Part shown: positions 18,398 to 33,665 of the stretch, piece after piece | Position numbering within the stretch: the first letter of the stretch is position 1 | How the letters are laid out: every line of letters begins with the position of its first letter | Origin: Maylandia zebra | Taxonomy: Eukaryota; Chordata; Actinopteri; Cichliformes; Cichlidae | Assembly (NCBI RefSeq): GCF_041146795.1 | Contig: NC_135178.1 | Location: forward strand, 7,136,844 to 7,200,843 | Length of the DNA: 64,000 nucleotides | Direction: 5' to 3' | Position numbers and translations under genes: made by a program | The notes under the pieces: generated by a model | Databases searched by the model: none | Seen by the model: only the letters and a program-made list of their open reading frames with translations | What the model was told of the DNA's origin: nothing

Positions 18398-21300
18398 ATG
18401 AGCAAGTCAGCAGGCTGCTGCAAGAGATTCCTGCACTATGCTTTTGACTACGAAACACCAAAAACGCTGGTTATTCCCAGCTTAGGTGTAGGATTTGTGT
18501 TCAGGTTCACCCAATTCTTGGTGGTGATGTATGTGGTTGGGTAAGTACCCAATAAAATCAGAGGAGGGGATTGATTGGTTGGGGATGTGGTAATATGTGG
18601 ATTATGAAATGATGTTTTTGCTTGCACAGTTAAACTCAGACATTTCTGCAAACCTGCTGTAGGTATGTGTGTGTGGTGCAGAAGGCCTACCAGGATACAG
18701 ATACTGTCATCAGCACCGTCACCACGAAAGTGAAAGGTTTCGCTTTCACCAACACATCTGACACGGAGCCTCGTTTTTGGGATGTGGCTGATTACATTAT
18801 CCCTCCTCAGGTACTGAAACGTGCATTTTAGGATTTCTGTCATTTTATATGTGAGGGGGGAGAACAGCATAACAGGTTTTGGCTTTTTTCATTCCCTGGA
18901 AACTTTTTCCCTGCTCTACTTTCTGACAGAGTGATCATTCATTCTTTGTGCTGACGAATATGGTTGTGACCCCAAAACAAGTGCAGTCACATTGTCCCGA
19001 GGTGAGTCACTGCTGTTACAAAACAGATAACCAGAGCCAAGGGTCGGCCATGTCTTGCCAAACTCGCACAACCATTGATGAAGACCATTAGAGTGCCAAG
19101 TACATGGTGATTGTCCTGTATTAACAGCTTATTTTTTTCTATTACTACATTTCTCTGTGGCTATTGTTTTTCAGTTGGGGGAAATCATAAATATGATTAT
19201 AAACCCTTTTAAAGTCAAGTGTATCATATTTTCTGTGAGTTTTTCCCCCACGGCAAGTAAATTGCACAAAAATACCTGATGCAGGAAATATGGCACAAAT
19301 CATAACTCATATAGCCAAATGGATACTTATCTAATTAAAAATTGTTAGAAGACTCAAGAAACTTCAGGCTTTAAAGGGTTAAGTATTAAATACTTTTTAA
19401 TGTTTGCATTAACCCTTTAAAGCCTAGATAATTTTTTAAAATTGGGAGCTTCTGACAAAGATTTTTAATTAATTTAAAAATGTAATTAATCTGTTTGTGT
19501 CATATTTTCTACATCCAGCATTTAAAAATGTATTTATTTATTTAATTGTTTTGCATATTATTGCTTAAAAATGTTTGTGAAATTTATTTAGGATTTTTAA
19601 CTTCACCTTCAAATATACACATTAACACTGGAGATTTTTCCTGCAGCTTCCAAGCCCATCAACTACTTGTGTGGATGACTGCAACTGTGTCGAGGGACGC
19701 AGTGATCCCCGGGGCAACGGTAGGCCTTCCTCCCTGATGATACAGCCCCTTTAATATTTGTGGCCTCACGCAGCAAAAACTCAGCGTGAAATTTATTTTC
19801 CACCCAGGTATACAGACGGGACTGTGTGAGAACTACTCCACCACTGCACGGACCTGTGAAGTGCTCTCATGGTGCCCACTTGAAATAGACACTAAGCTGC
19901 CTGAGTAAGAATATATTTACCATGTTAGAATATTTGTTACTAGTTCCAGGACTGTGGAGGCTTGATGTGTTGTTTCATGTCCTGCAGGCATGCGCTGCTG
20001 GTTGCAGCAGAAAACTTCACCGTGTTGATCAAAAACAGCATCACGTACCCAAAGTTCAACTTTCACAGGTCGGTGAACTGCATTTGAATGTAAGAGGGAG
20101 ATCTGTAGATGCTTAAGCAAACATACAGAGTCACAGTTTTCCCCATTAAACCGGAGCCTTGTCCTCCTTCCTCCAGAAGAAACATACTGCCTCATGTGAA
20201 CTCCTCATACCTGAAGAGGTGTGAATTCAGCCGTCTCACAGACCCACACTGTCCCATATTCAGACTCAAGCATATTGTCTCAGAGGCTGGGGAGGATTTT
20301 CAAGACATGGCTGTGAAGGTGAATCGAATGATCGTTGTCTTTCTGTACTGGAATTCATTGTTCAAGTTCCTGTATGGTCTTCCTCCAGTATATATGTCTC
20401 ATAAGCAGGATGTGAGCCAGTACAGCCCTCAGGTTCCCTGGCTCCCGTCTGATAGTCACTCCCACAGTTAGTGTAATGTATGCATTTTTATGTTCTCTGT
20501 GGTCGCTCCATATCACAAGGCAAAAACCTTTCTAGCTTCTCTGCTCTGTGCTGCGATTAAAGTCTACCATGGGAGCTGAGAACAGCTGGAAATGCTGAAC
20601 TCTTAAAGCCATTTTTTGGCTTTCCATTAAGTGTGGTTGAGCACTATGTAGCTGTTTCACCTTCATTGTAGGATACATTGTTTTACATGGTTGTCTCTTT
20701 AAACTCTGAAAAGCGGGTATAAGTTAACATTTCATTCAGTATTGCCATATTTGAACTTAATAATTATTGTCTTACTCTGTTTTCAATTGTAGTTGGTGTT
20801 TTCAACCAAATTTTAGGTCCTTACAGGTTCTTATCTATATATATTATGATCATGGTTGCCTAGCAATGGCCATTGAAGCTTTTTTTTTTTTTTTTGCATT
20901 TATGCTCCTACAATAAAACACATTTTACTATTTCAGTTTCATGGCCAAAAGCACAAGCAGTCATTAAAATACTGTGGCATAGGCGTGTACTAGTTTTATA
21001 CCATTCTTTGTTATTGTTTTTTGTCCAAACACTACTTTTTGTAGTGACTATTATATTTTAATTGTTGTGTTTAATTACATCAGTACAGATCTAACCTAAA
21101 TTTAAAGGTGCTAACTGAATAATCCTGAACTGAGTGATTTGTTTTACAGGGGGGTGTCCTTGGTATTCTTATTGACTGGAGCTGTGATTTGGACTGGTGG
21201 GCAGGGGAGTGTTTACCTAAATACAGCTTCCGGAGGCTGGACAACAAACATCCTGTCAACAATGTGGCCCCTGGTTACAACTTTAGGTGAAAAACTTTTT

Positions 21301-21943
21301 TTTTTTTTTTAAACAGACAGGTACTGATGAATGTATAAGGCTGAATAAAGAACTGCTAAAACTTCTGTCTTTTAGATTTGCTAAATACTACAAGGCAGCA
21401 GATGGAGAGGAAACCAGAACGTTAATCAAAGCTTACGGGATCCGCTTCGACGTCATTGTGTTTGGAACTGTGAGGCCTGACTAATCTTGAAACAGCAATG
21501 ATTTTATCAAGAACGGTCCGTGTTTTTACTTTAGTCTTATGGTAGTTTGGGGTTCTTACAGGCAGGAAGATTTTCCATCGTTCCAACCATAGTGAACTTG
21601 GGTGCAGCCTTGTCATTCCTCAGTTTGGTGAGAAGAGAAATGTTCAGACTAGCATCCGTATAAGTGATGAAACACCAAATTTTAAATGTTTTGACTATTT
21701 TCGTTCAGGTGCCCGTGGTTGCTGACTGGTTTTTGGTGACTTGCTCAAGGAAACGAGATCTTTACAGCAGACACAAAACAACACATCTCACTGAAGATGC
21801 AGACAGTGCATCGGTAACTGACTTTTCTCCTTCACTTTCACTGATGATCTTTAGTACTGACTAAGATCTTAAATGTTGGTCTGTTTGTTTGTGTTTTTTT
21901 TGTAACACAGGTGTCAATGGGGACCACCTATGGAACCCAGTAG
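18398..21943 (+). CDS. P2X purinoceptor (ATP-gated cation channel), subtype unresolved
   Basis: Twelve coding exons, as is usual for P2X genes: 18398-18540, 18663-18810, 18930-19001, 19647-19719, 19808-19904, 19988-20068, 20177-20318, 21150-21286, 21376-21469, 21562-21627, 21709-21813 and 21911-21943. They join to 396 residues. The protein forms trimeric plasma-membrane channels opened by extracellular ATP. Visible hallmarks: TM1 (about 28-50), TKVKG and NFRFAKYY in the ATP site, [28 protein letters not shown]2 (about 330-360) and YSRHK matching the YxxxK trafficking motif. The ectodomain has eleven cysteines instead of the usual ten (extra one in TTCVDDCNC). The C-tail is only about 35 residues. 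Sequence resembles P2X5, P2X6 and the non-mammalian P2X8; I cannot separate these by eye. Confidence 0.92.
19275..19518. repeat. palindromic foldback element in P2X intron
   Basis: Left arm 19275-19382 and right arm 19409-19518 are inverted copies. The inner ends are near perfect (AGGCTTTAAAGGGTTAA and its complement), and outer blocks such as GAAATATGGCACAAA match ATATGACACAAA on the other strand. It looks like a non-autonomous foldback MITE. No target duplication was resolved. Confidence 0.6.
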
Positions 21944-22190
21944 CAGGAACAACATTTTTCTACAGAGAAATTGGAACCCTCATGAAACGAGACGTTAAAA
22001 CATCATTTGAATATTTCACTAAAACCATTAAAATGTGATAATAGAAAGAAGGAGGATAAACAATGATGGAGGAAGAACTCTGGCTTTTATTTAAGTAGCA
22101 CCTACAAAACACTCACTAGTAAAAGTATAAATGTGTAATCTTCAAAATATAATTATAATACCAGCAGCAAATGAAAGGTTTCAGAATAAA
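21944..22190 (+). promoter_or_regulatory. P2X 3' UTR with poly(A) signal
   Basis: AATAAA at 22185-22190 follows the stop by about 240 bp and is a plausible transcript end. Confidence 0.55.
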
Positions 22191-23141
22191 ATACAGTTCT
22201 GGGCTACTAATTACTGATCATTAATATGTTCTTTTACAGCTTATTTTATTATTAGTGCAGCTTATTATTTGCACTTTTGAGTAGTTTCACCTAAAATAAT
22301 GTATTATCAGTTACCAGGTAATTGTATTTGAGTATTCAATTGAGTCAAAAACATGTAGTTATGTGAAAATAAATGGAAGTATCGTTACAGATTATTTGTA
22401 TAATGTATTAGGACCTGGAATCATCATCATTCATATGTGCAATAATGATTGCGGAGCATGGTGTATTTTATGAGCCAATTGTTTTTTCCTTTTGCCACTA
22501 ATACATTTTTTAACACTTGAAGACACAACAGACAAACACTTGAATTTCCTGTCCCCCTATTCTTCTAGTCACATGACTTATAGTGAGTAGTATACATAAA
22601 AAAAAAACATCGTCCGTTTAAAATGTTAGTGAATAGTAGGATTAGTCCTGAAATACTTTAGTAAAGTTTGCCTACTAATAGTTCAAATCTATGGTTCAAA
22701 TATGTAGTAGTAAAAGCGCGTGGATACAGTTCTCATAAGAAGCGTTAAAGTCTCCTCCACACCACATGGTGGCAGCATAACGCAAGCAAACACAAGAAGC
22801 GTCTCAGTACGCGAGTAAACACGGAATAGAGCAGAGGAGCGTCTCGTTTCGAGGCATCGGCACGAAAAACCGTCCTGAAAATGAGTTTTTGTTACTGTTT
22901 TTCTTGTTAGTTATGTGTGTGCGCCTCGCAGCGGCGTGAGTCACAGAGCTGTTCGCGTTTTATCAGCAACAGAGCGATAAATAGTGCTAGCCTGGACGCT
23001 TGTAGTCGGGGAGCTAGTTTTTTTTTTAACTAGTTAGCATCGATGAGGGCACCCAGCCTCGCCCTCAGTGCTGCAAACAAGACTGACCAGCTGGTACTGA
23101 GTTAGTTACCGGGCGGTCTGTGGGAGAAAGAAACCAGCAGA
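22191..23141 (+). other. intergenic DNA and gucd1 promoter/leader
   Basis: AT-rich to about 22680, then GC- and CpG-richer from about 22720 (GCGTCTCAGTACGCGAG, GTCTCGTTTCGAGG), consistent with a fish promoter and 5' UTR just before the gucd1 ATG. No TATA box is obvious. Confidence 0.45.
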
Positions 23142-25730
<2,589 letters not shown>

Positions 25731-26780
25731 TGGATTTGGATTTTTGTCATTATAGGAATATCAAAATGCTGCAGATCCCCAGTCTAATGACACCTCCTCC
25801 TGTCTGCTGTCACAGATCCCCCTTTTGCAGGCTTTTTTCCTCCGGTGCCAAAAAGCCTGCTCACATATATACATGTACTGTATATGCCAACACTACTTAA
25901 CTTTTGAATGATTCACCCTGGGAAGAATTAGGAATCCAGGATGGATCCTTTTATTTCTGTTTTTGTGATGAACAGATATTTCAGATTCATCTTATTGTCA
26001 ATGTGGACGTTTTTACTGACTGCAGTTGTACTGGAATCTCACACTGAGTGCACAGACTTGCACAACTGTGGCAGAACTGCGGGAAACATGAGCAAGAGTA
26101 GAATTTACCAGGAAATTGTGTGCACATAATTCAGGGCCGATGTTGATAATACTTGGAGTGTTCATTTCTTTGTTCTGCTCAGTGTTAATGTGAAGCTGCT
26201 CATCCGCCCCCCCTCCAGCCTCGCCTCTACCTGCCTTTTAAAAATCCTCCCGACTCACCGCATTTTAATCAGACGATTCTGTAAACAGGGAAATACAGGA
26301 AGCAAGTCACGAGAGTATCAGGTAATTAATGCTCTAAATTGTGACTCAAATGATGAAGCAAGTTCAATGCAATACTCCATAGATGTATGGAACTCATGGA
26401 CACTCAGCTCGGACGTGATGAAACGTGACTTCACCGGATTCAATTGCTTCACTGGAAAAGCAGCTCCGCATGTGTCCTGTGCCTTTGGGGAATGTGCTGG
26501 ATACATGGATGCGTTAGGACTAGGATAAGTCATTTTGGTTTGTAAATGAAGACGAGGTCATTTCCTCATTGTCACGGAGTTTTATTTTTAACTTACATGT
26601 TTTTGCACTACACTTTCATACCAGACACGATTATGTTATTTAAATTATATTGCTTTTCCGAATCAAGGAAAAGTGGGTCCTGTCTGGTTGTGCTTCTGGA
26701 TGAAAACCACAAGTTTTATTTTTTTATTCAGTATAGATAGCGCTTTTATTATATGTTGTGATTAAAACATTTGAACAGCC
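25731..26780 (+). other. gucd1: gucd1 3' UTR and flanking DNA
   Basis: A possible poly(A) signal, ATTAAA, lies at 26761-26766. The open frame at 26190-26528 has no recognisable domain, and its composition does not suggest a gene. Confidence 0.4.
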
Positions 26781-26899
26781 TTGTTGTTTTCGTCTGCTTT
26801 ATATAGGTTTAATAGTGAACTCATACCTTAAACCTCATGTTATAGGTCAAATCTTATATAAACAACATCAAGTGCTGTGTAGTTGGGACACTGTTTAAA

Positions 26900-27230
26900 A
26901 GGGAATTAAAAAGATTTGCTGTTGCCTGCACTCCAGCGTCGTCTCCGCACCTAAACAGAAAAATGAGTACGGTCAGGCATCTGTGACCACAGTGTACCCA
27001 TCTTCAGATAGCTGCTTCCAACAAGATAACACGCCAGCTCACAAAGCTCAGATCATCTCAAGCAGGTTTCTTGAGCATCAGTTTGCTTTATTCCGATCAT
27101 TTCCACAATCACCAGACCTAAATCTAGTACAGCACCTGTTTGATGTGGTGGAACTGGAGATTCACAACAACTGAGGCTACTGAATCAATGTGAACCAAAA
27201 TCTCAAAGGAATGTTTATTGTATTCAAATA
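26900..27230 (+). mobile_element. Tc1-like transposon remnant
   Basis: A frame from 26983 reads SCFQQDNTPAHKAQIISSRF and then SPDLNLVQHLFDVVELEI. These are the second Asp and the final Glu regions of a Tc1 DDE core; the usual final E of NPIEH reads Q here. It is a short 3' piece between gucd1 and upb1, with ends approximate. Confidence 0.7.
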
Positions 27231-28003
27231 AGGATGTTAGCATGTCTAGTTGAACTAGACTGGTCTAAACACTCCATTTCCAGTCACTTCTCTTTTGCTT
27301 TGTATGATGTCAGTAGGAGGATTGAAACAAACAATTTCTTTCAGAGGACGAACTGAATTGAGACCCAGTATTAGATTAAAAAAAAGTATTGTTTTAAGCC
27401 ATTAAATACTACTGGTGGTTCCAGTAGAGTACAATGGCAAAAATATGGAAGTGAAAATGTGCACAACCCATAAACCCCATAAATTATGTCTACTGTGATT
27501 TTCCATCTCAGGCCTACTTCTCACCCAACTTCCTTAAGAAGATTTATGTGTTCATTCTGAATGAAATTATAAGAATCAGTTGTTTGAAACAGGGAACCAC
27601 TTTTTCTAAACCATTAAAAAGTACTTCTAATACTTCTAGTACTGCTGCATTTCAACCCTGCTGGTGCTTTTCCCCTTGTTAGCTGTCTGCCACAGGAGAG
27701 CTGCGGGCTACAACGCCAATTCAAAAGCCAGTGTGGCCTGTAGGAAAATGTCTGTTACAGCCAATGATTTAAAAGGTGATTTGAAACACCAGGTTCATAG
27801 GTGATCTTTAATTCAGCAATGTTTCAGTTTAACAGTTCAAATGAGAACAGGACAAAGGTTTGACTTGAATGTTTTTTATCACATTAAATGATAGAAATCA
27901 GTCAGTCTGACAGACGTGATCTTTGTGTCAAATTAAATCTGAACTAAGCATGTTTCCTGCTGCAATAGGCTATAATAAATGTGCACTATTTGTAGAATAT
28001 GTT
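27231..28003. other. intergenic / upb1 3' UTR
   Basis: Nothing definite is seen. The portion adjoining 28004 should be upb1 3' UTR on the minus strand, with a possible ATTAAA signal (reverse) near 27807-27812. Confidence 0.35.
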
Positions 28004-31000
28004 CTACTCTTTTACTATTTTGGGTTTGAAGTCATGCTGAACAGCTTTGGCAAGTTGTTCTGCGTACTCAGCATACCGTCCAGTCATCTGCAAAGAAAAA
28101 GACACTGAAGAAGTCAGTCAAGGTTGCAAAAAATAGCTGAAGTGAATATACAACCATCCAGTCATTGTGCATAATTTACCTGGAGAATTGGAGGATGCAC
28201 ATATAGGTGTGGTAGCAGCGGACATACAGACATGTTTGAATTCTGCATACATATAATCTTTTTGTGCCACTCATTCATTACATTCAAGGATTTCTGAGGG
28301 AAATATTGTTCGTCTCATCTTTGTTTTTGGAATAATACGATCAGAGATTTTAAATGAAACTTTATTTCTAATCAAAATTTCTAACATTTTAAAAGGTTAC
28401 AATTTGTTAAATTTACCTTGAAACTCCACTTGTCACTTATTTGTCTATTCAGGTTGAGATCCATTTCTACCACGAGCAGCCCATCCCGGGTCCTAGAGAG
28501 GCCTGGCGTGCGACTGCCGTCGGGAGCTGCCACGTAACTGGACCCATAAAAATGTCCAAAGTCGTGGTGAGCTGAAAAAGCCAAGAAAATTGAGCTAAAT
28601 CAGAGTCAAAATGTAGTTATTTGAAAAAGTGATTTGAAGTTTTGATATTTAAAAAATTAAAACATGATTTTTTTCTTCATAAAAAATTATTTTTATTCAA
28701 GTCCAAAAACTGCACACAAAAAAAAAACACTTTTTCAAATCAATAAAATTTTTGACCCTGATTTAGCTCCATGCAAGAACACCAAATCATTTTCTCTTCT
28801 GTTCATTAAGGACACCTTAAATAATTAACTCCCTCAGGCAGAATTAGCTTCATCCGCTTCACCATACAGTCATTTTTTGATAACACCATATGAAGAGATA
28901 CGTGCATACATCCTGGGACTTAAGAAAATAAAACCTTTACCTTTTTTCCCATCACCAGACGTGAATTCACTTTTGAAATGTTCCTGTAGAAAAGATTATT
29001 TTTGGCATGATTTCATATTTTGTCATTCATCACAAATATGTTGGAATGATTCCTGCAAACTTACTGTCCCAACACGGTTAATGGCACACGTAAAACAGTG
29101 GTTAGCGATTGCTGCATTTCTGGCCTCTATAGACCACATGGGTTCACTGCAGAGAAGAAACAATATTATCATCGCATTATTTAGATATACTATGTAATAA
29201 TGGTAGCGGCATGTCAATGATAACATTGCTTCAACCTGAATTCAGGGTCTAGGTATGGCAATCTGAGTATTTAATCTAACCTTTTTCTGAACGTAGGAAT
29301 ATGGATGACTAAAGCACATTATCAGTTACCACAATACCTGGATCACAAGGGCTGTCTGCACCATAGAAAGCTTACTGTTCCACTATTATTTTTGCATTTT
29401 CTTAGCTTACCACTGGTACCATGTGCCAGCAAAACAATACTGGACACCATGGACATGGGGAGGGGGGGGCTCCCTTACCTCAGAGCTCCAACTGTAGCCG
29501 AAGGGTTGAAGATGATCTCAGCTCCATTCATGCTGTACATGAACCAATTGAGTGGATGATGACGGCCGTAGCAAATATTCACAGCAATCTTCCCAAACTG
29601 TGTCTGGAACACTGTGTGGCCAGTGTTGCCCTCCATGTAATATGTAGACTGAGTAGAAAACACGAGACAATGACAACAGCAGTTTTTCAGTTCCTGCACA
29701 GCCACAGTGGATCGTTTAGATCACTCACCTCATTAAAGTCCCCGATCCTGGGAATGTGGTTCTTCCTGCTCTTTCCCAGCACGTTTCCAGAGTTGGAGAT
29801 GACCACCGCCGTGTTCCACAGGGTGCCGTGTAACTCCTCTCTCTCCAGAATTGGTGAAACTATGACCATGTTGTACTTTTTGGCCAGCTAATTGTAGAAT
29901 TGCAGAACTGTTAGGTTTGCAGTCCCCAACGTATTAACCGCGCTGCAGCAAAGCTCTACAATCTCACCTCTTGGCAGAAGCGTGTGGTGTTTCCTTCTTC
30001 AGCAGACTCTGCGAACTCTGTCCATGGTTCTTTCTCACGGGTGCAGAACGCAAAGGGCATGGCTGATAACGAAAGAAACAAAAACCCCAGTCTCTGTTGG
30101 TACCTATTCTGTATGTTTGTTGGATAGGTTTAGAATTCTTGCACATGGACACTCACTCCAGGTCTCCTGAAAGCAGACAATGTTTACACCACACATGGCT
30201 GCTACCTCAACCATTTCACCAATTCGGCTGTGCATGGCACTGATCTGTGAAGGGAGAGCAGTGATAAAATATTAACACCAGTCACTTCTACCAATGAAAT
30301 GGAGCAATATTATTCATGGTATTGATGCTTTTCGTCAGGTAAATTATTTAAGCAGATACATGTTGAATACTTCTCTTGAACAATGTACATGAAGAGTTTT
30401 ACAGAAAGTCATTCAGTCACCTTACAGCTTCCTGTCTGTATCTCTCTGCTAATGTACCTCAACAGGTTTGGTACATGTGGTCTTCTGGTTAGTACTGTAG
30501 TGTGTAACTAGTAACCTGATCCAGGACGGGGGCATCAGTGGGCAGAACAATGTGGTGCTGAATGAGTCCCACTCGGATGTTTCTGGGTGGCCTGAGTTGT
30601 TCCTGTGCCGCATCAAACTTATATCCTTTAAGCTCAAAGTCTCGCTCAGAAGCAGCTTCCACAGCACAGGCTGAGAGGTCCAGCTTCCTGTAAGACAGTG
30701 TTCAGAAAATAAAGCATTGTTCTTTTTGTGTTTCAGGTCTTTGCTTTGAGAAAGAAATTAAATAAATCTTTGAAACAAAATAAATGAATAAATACATTAT
30801 TATCAGAGAAAGAAAGGGTACGTTAGCTGGCGGAAGCTTTTCAAGAACTCCTTGATCACAATGACAGAGCTCCTGAAGTCCCCTGCAGAGATGTGGGCAA
30901 CCATCTTTTCAGGCACTTGAGCAAGTAGGCATTCATGGTATAGAGGCTTGAGAGGACTGAGAGCAAGTGGGAGTACTTGTCTGGCCTGACAAGATCACAA

Positions 31001-32643
31001 ACTGAACTGTCTGGACTCATTTTAGGTTTTTCTCAGTGGCAGTGACAGGGAGACTAGTAAAAATCAGGTACTTTTTATGTAAATGACATGATACTTTTTT
31101 GATGATCTGAAAAAGAAGACTCGGAGTTATTGATGCGCATGTTTAGTTTTTTAGTATTTAATGTTGTAAATGAACAATAAAGTCTTCAAATGCGGAGAAG
31201 ATGAAGAGATAAGCATACTTACACTGTAGAGTTGCATGGCCTGCTTGGACACAGAAACTGCACATATAGTTAAGTCCATATATATTTGGACAGTGACACA
31301 AGTTTTGTTTTTTAACCTTTTACTGAAAAATCTTACTTTTATAGTTATATAATGGACATGGGCATAATGTGTAGACTCGCTGCTTTCATTTTTAGGGTAG
31401 CCAGATATAAATTGAATGAAGGGTTTAGGAGTTTCAGCTCCTTAACATGTGCCACCCTTTTTTGACTCAAAGGCTACATCATTATCAATAAAGCAGATAA
31501 AAGGCCAGGAGTTGATTTGAGGTGTGGTGCTTGCATTTGGAAGATTTTGCTGTGAACAGACAACGTGGACAAAGTAGCTCTCCATGCAAATGAAACAAGC
31601 CAACCTTAAGCTGTGAAAACAGGAAAAGAAAACATCCAAGAAATTGCTACAGTATTAGGAGAGGCAGAATCTACAGTTTGGTCCATCCTGAGAAAGAAAG
31701 AAAGCACCATTAAACTCATCAATGCAAAAACACCGCACACCCATGGAAGACAACAGCGGTGGATGATCGCAGATTCATTTTCATGGTGATGAGAAACCCC
31801 TTCACAACAGCCAACCAAGTGAACAACACTGCTGTCCTGCAGCTTTTAGATGCATCCCTACTCCAACACAGCTGAATCAAATGGTTGGATTACTCTTCAG
31901 CATGCCATCAAGTTTGGGAAAGGCCTGATAACAAGTCATTCGTTTGATTCAGATGTGTCAGAACAAGGATGCGTCTAAAAGCTGCAGGACAGTAGCTCTC
32001 GAGGATTGGAGTTGGACACCCCTGATCTAAAGTGTACTAAAAAAAGCGTAAATTAAGGCCATCATTGCCATCAAGAGGTTTTCAACCAAGTATTAGAAAT
32101 GAGCATTTTATTTTCAGTTATTGAATTTGTCCAGTTACTTTTGAGCCCCTGAAATGAAGGGCTTGTGTTAAAAAATGCTTTACTTCCTCACATTTTTATG
32201 CAATTGTTTTATTCAACCCAGTGAATTAAAGCTGAAAGTCCGAGTTGTTTCATTTAAAATTCATTGTGGGTAATTTACCGAACCAAAATTAGAAAAAAGT
32301 TGTCTCTGTCCAAATATTTATGGACCTAACTGTATGTAGGGTTTTTTAGTCTATACATTTATCAAACCTGTCTCTGTGCTGGCTGTAAGTTATCCTTCAG
32401 CTTGATCAAAGTCCACTGAGCAGAATAATAATTTACCAGGAACCAGAACAACAAAGAAGGAAACATAAAGAGAAACGGGAAAGCCCAATACTTCCTTTAG
32501 TAAATTTAAAAGAAATGCAGTATAAGTACAACAACTCACTTTGTCTCCTTCCCAAATAAGATGCGTTTCACCTCCACCAACTCGGCCTCTGGCAGATGGG
32601 ACTCCAGAGATTTCTCCAGAGATTCAAACTCACATGCGGACAT
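28004..32643 (-). CDS. upb1: Beta-ureidopropionase (EC 3.5.1.6)
   Basis: This cytosolic enzyme of the nitrilase superfamily hydrolyses N-carbamoyl-beta-alanine to beta-alanine, ammonia and CO2, the third step of reductive pyrimidine breakdown. Ten exons on the minus strand, in coding order: 32643-32540, 30687-30516, 30244-30157, 30062-29968, 29887-29729, 29648-29479, 29146-29065, 28983-28941, 28571-28417 and 28087-28004. They join to 383 residues; as I recall, human has 384. The catalytic triad is present: Glu119 in CFQETW, Lys195 in SRKNHIPR and Cys232 in NICYGRHHP. The C-terminus is KPKIVKE. Intron 1 contains a Tc1 element with a nested hAT MITE. All frames and splice sites are intact, so the gene looks functional. 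Confidence 0.96.
31267..32332 (+). mobile_element. degenerate Tc1-like transposon in upb1 intron 1
   Basis: Inverted ends match: left TAGTTAAGTCCATATATATT, right complement CAGTTAGGTCCATAAATATT. TA sits on both sides (31265-31266 and 32333-32334). The inside keeps part of the transposase helix-turn-helix ([20 protein letters not shown]) with stops nearby. It lies opposite to upb1 transcription and is interrupted by a hAT MITE at 31831-32024. Confidence 0.8.
31831..32024. mobile_element. hAT-type MITE nested in Tc1 element
   Basis: Inner inverted repeats TGTCCTGCAGCTTTTAGATG (31833) and its complement (ending 31992) are followed by a right end finishing GGACACCCCTG. Part of the left end seems lost. 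It resembles the MITE at 14739-14955. Insertion into the Tc1 copy shows it is the younger of the two. Confidence 0.65.
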
Positions 32644-32920
32644 CTCTGCAGGTTTCTGTTGGTTTTGCAGCTCAACAGCAGAAGCAGCAGTATTTGATGG
32701 GATACTCTCGTTATATAATCCTTAGTGATTTCGAAAGAGTAGAGGAGCCCCCAGCTGTGGTTTGTGGAAGCCGGTCATTGACCTGAGACACGGCACTGCT
32801 GGCTGTGGCATTTGTGTTGAGCTGCAGATTAACCGAAGAGTTTGCTTGAATAATAAATGTGTTACCAAACTTAGGAGCAGGCTGAGCAGTAGCTATACTC
32901 TTCAATATTTCCACATCCTT
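32644..32920 (-). other. exon-like open frame upstream of upb1 ATG
   Basis: On the minus strand a strong acceptor (pyrimidine-rich, ending TTACAG) precedes 32920. The frame then runs 70 codons from KDVEILKSIATAQ to a TAA at 32711, close to the upb1 start. It could be part of the upb1 5' UTR exon or the last exon of an unrelated or decayed gene. I do not recognise the peptide. Confidence 0.3.
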
Positions 32921-33412
32921 CTGTAACAGCAAAATGAGAACAAATTTAAGTTTGCTGATTGATATTTAATATCAGTTTTTTCATTTTTCTCCTTGCAGCA
33001 CAGCAAATCAAAATAATTACTCACAAAAAAAAATCGGTGTAGAAAATGGCTTTAAAACACTGGGCGTGATTGTCATGTGCATCTCTGTGTTCTATTGGAT
33101 GCTGATGCTGCACAAGAGTTTAAATAAATCAGTGAGTAAAAGTTAAAATCCCATCCAAATAGCTCAACAGTCCACAATCTGTATAATCAAAAAATACATT
33201 CAAAGAACCTAAATTATATCTAGAGATTATATTGATCGTAAAATGGCTTTTTTCAGGATCATATACATTATATATTTTAGATTGCGACTAATGATCTTTT
33301 GACATATATATGTTTCTTTAATGTTGCAGCGTCTGCTGATTTTAATGTAGATCATCTGGAAAATAATAAGTAAATAAAGATTCGAAATAAATGGACTGGA
33401 ATATTAAAGAAC
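32921..33412. other. intergenic, nothing recognised
   Basis: AT-rich sequence upstream of upb1 with no coding, RNA or repeat signature that I can support. Confidence 0.4.
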
Positions 33413-33665
33413 AAATATCCATCCATCCATTCGCTTCCGCTTATCCTTTTCAGGGTCGCGGGGGGCGCTGGAGCCTATCCCAGCTGTCATAGGGCGAAAG
33501 GCGGGGTACACCCTGGACAGGTCGCCAGTCTGTCGCAGGGCTAACACATAGGGACAGACAACCATTCACACTCACATTCACTTGCACATTCACACCTAGT
33601 GACAATTTGGATTAATCAATTAACCTATCCCCACAAGCTGCATGTCTTTGGACATGCAGCTTAAA
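33413..33665 (-). repeat. interspersed fish repeat with ATGG tail, reverse orientation
   Basis: Starts with CCATCCATCCATTCGCTTCC and contains GGAGCCTATCCCAGCTGTCA and CCCTGGACAGGTCGCCAGTC, the reverse of the family seen at 17690. It ends near the GCATGTCTTTGGACATGCAG palindrome. Confidence 0.65.

Noticed and set aside
26190-26528. 112-codon frame after gucd1
   Set aside because: No recognisable family and no splice sites; it lies in the likely gucd1 3' UTR.
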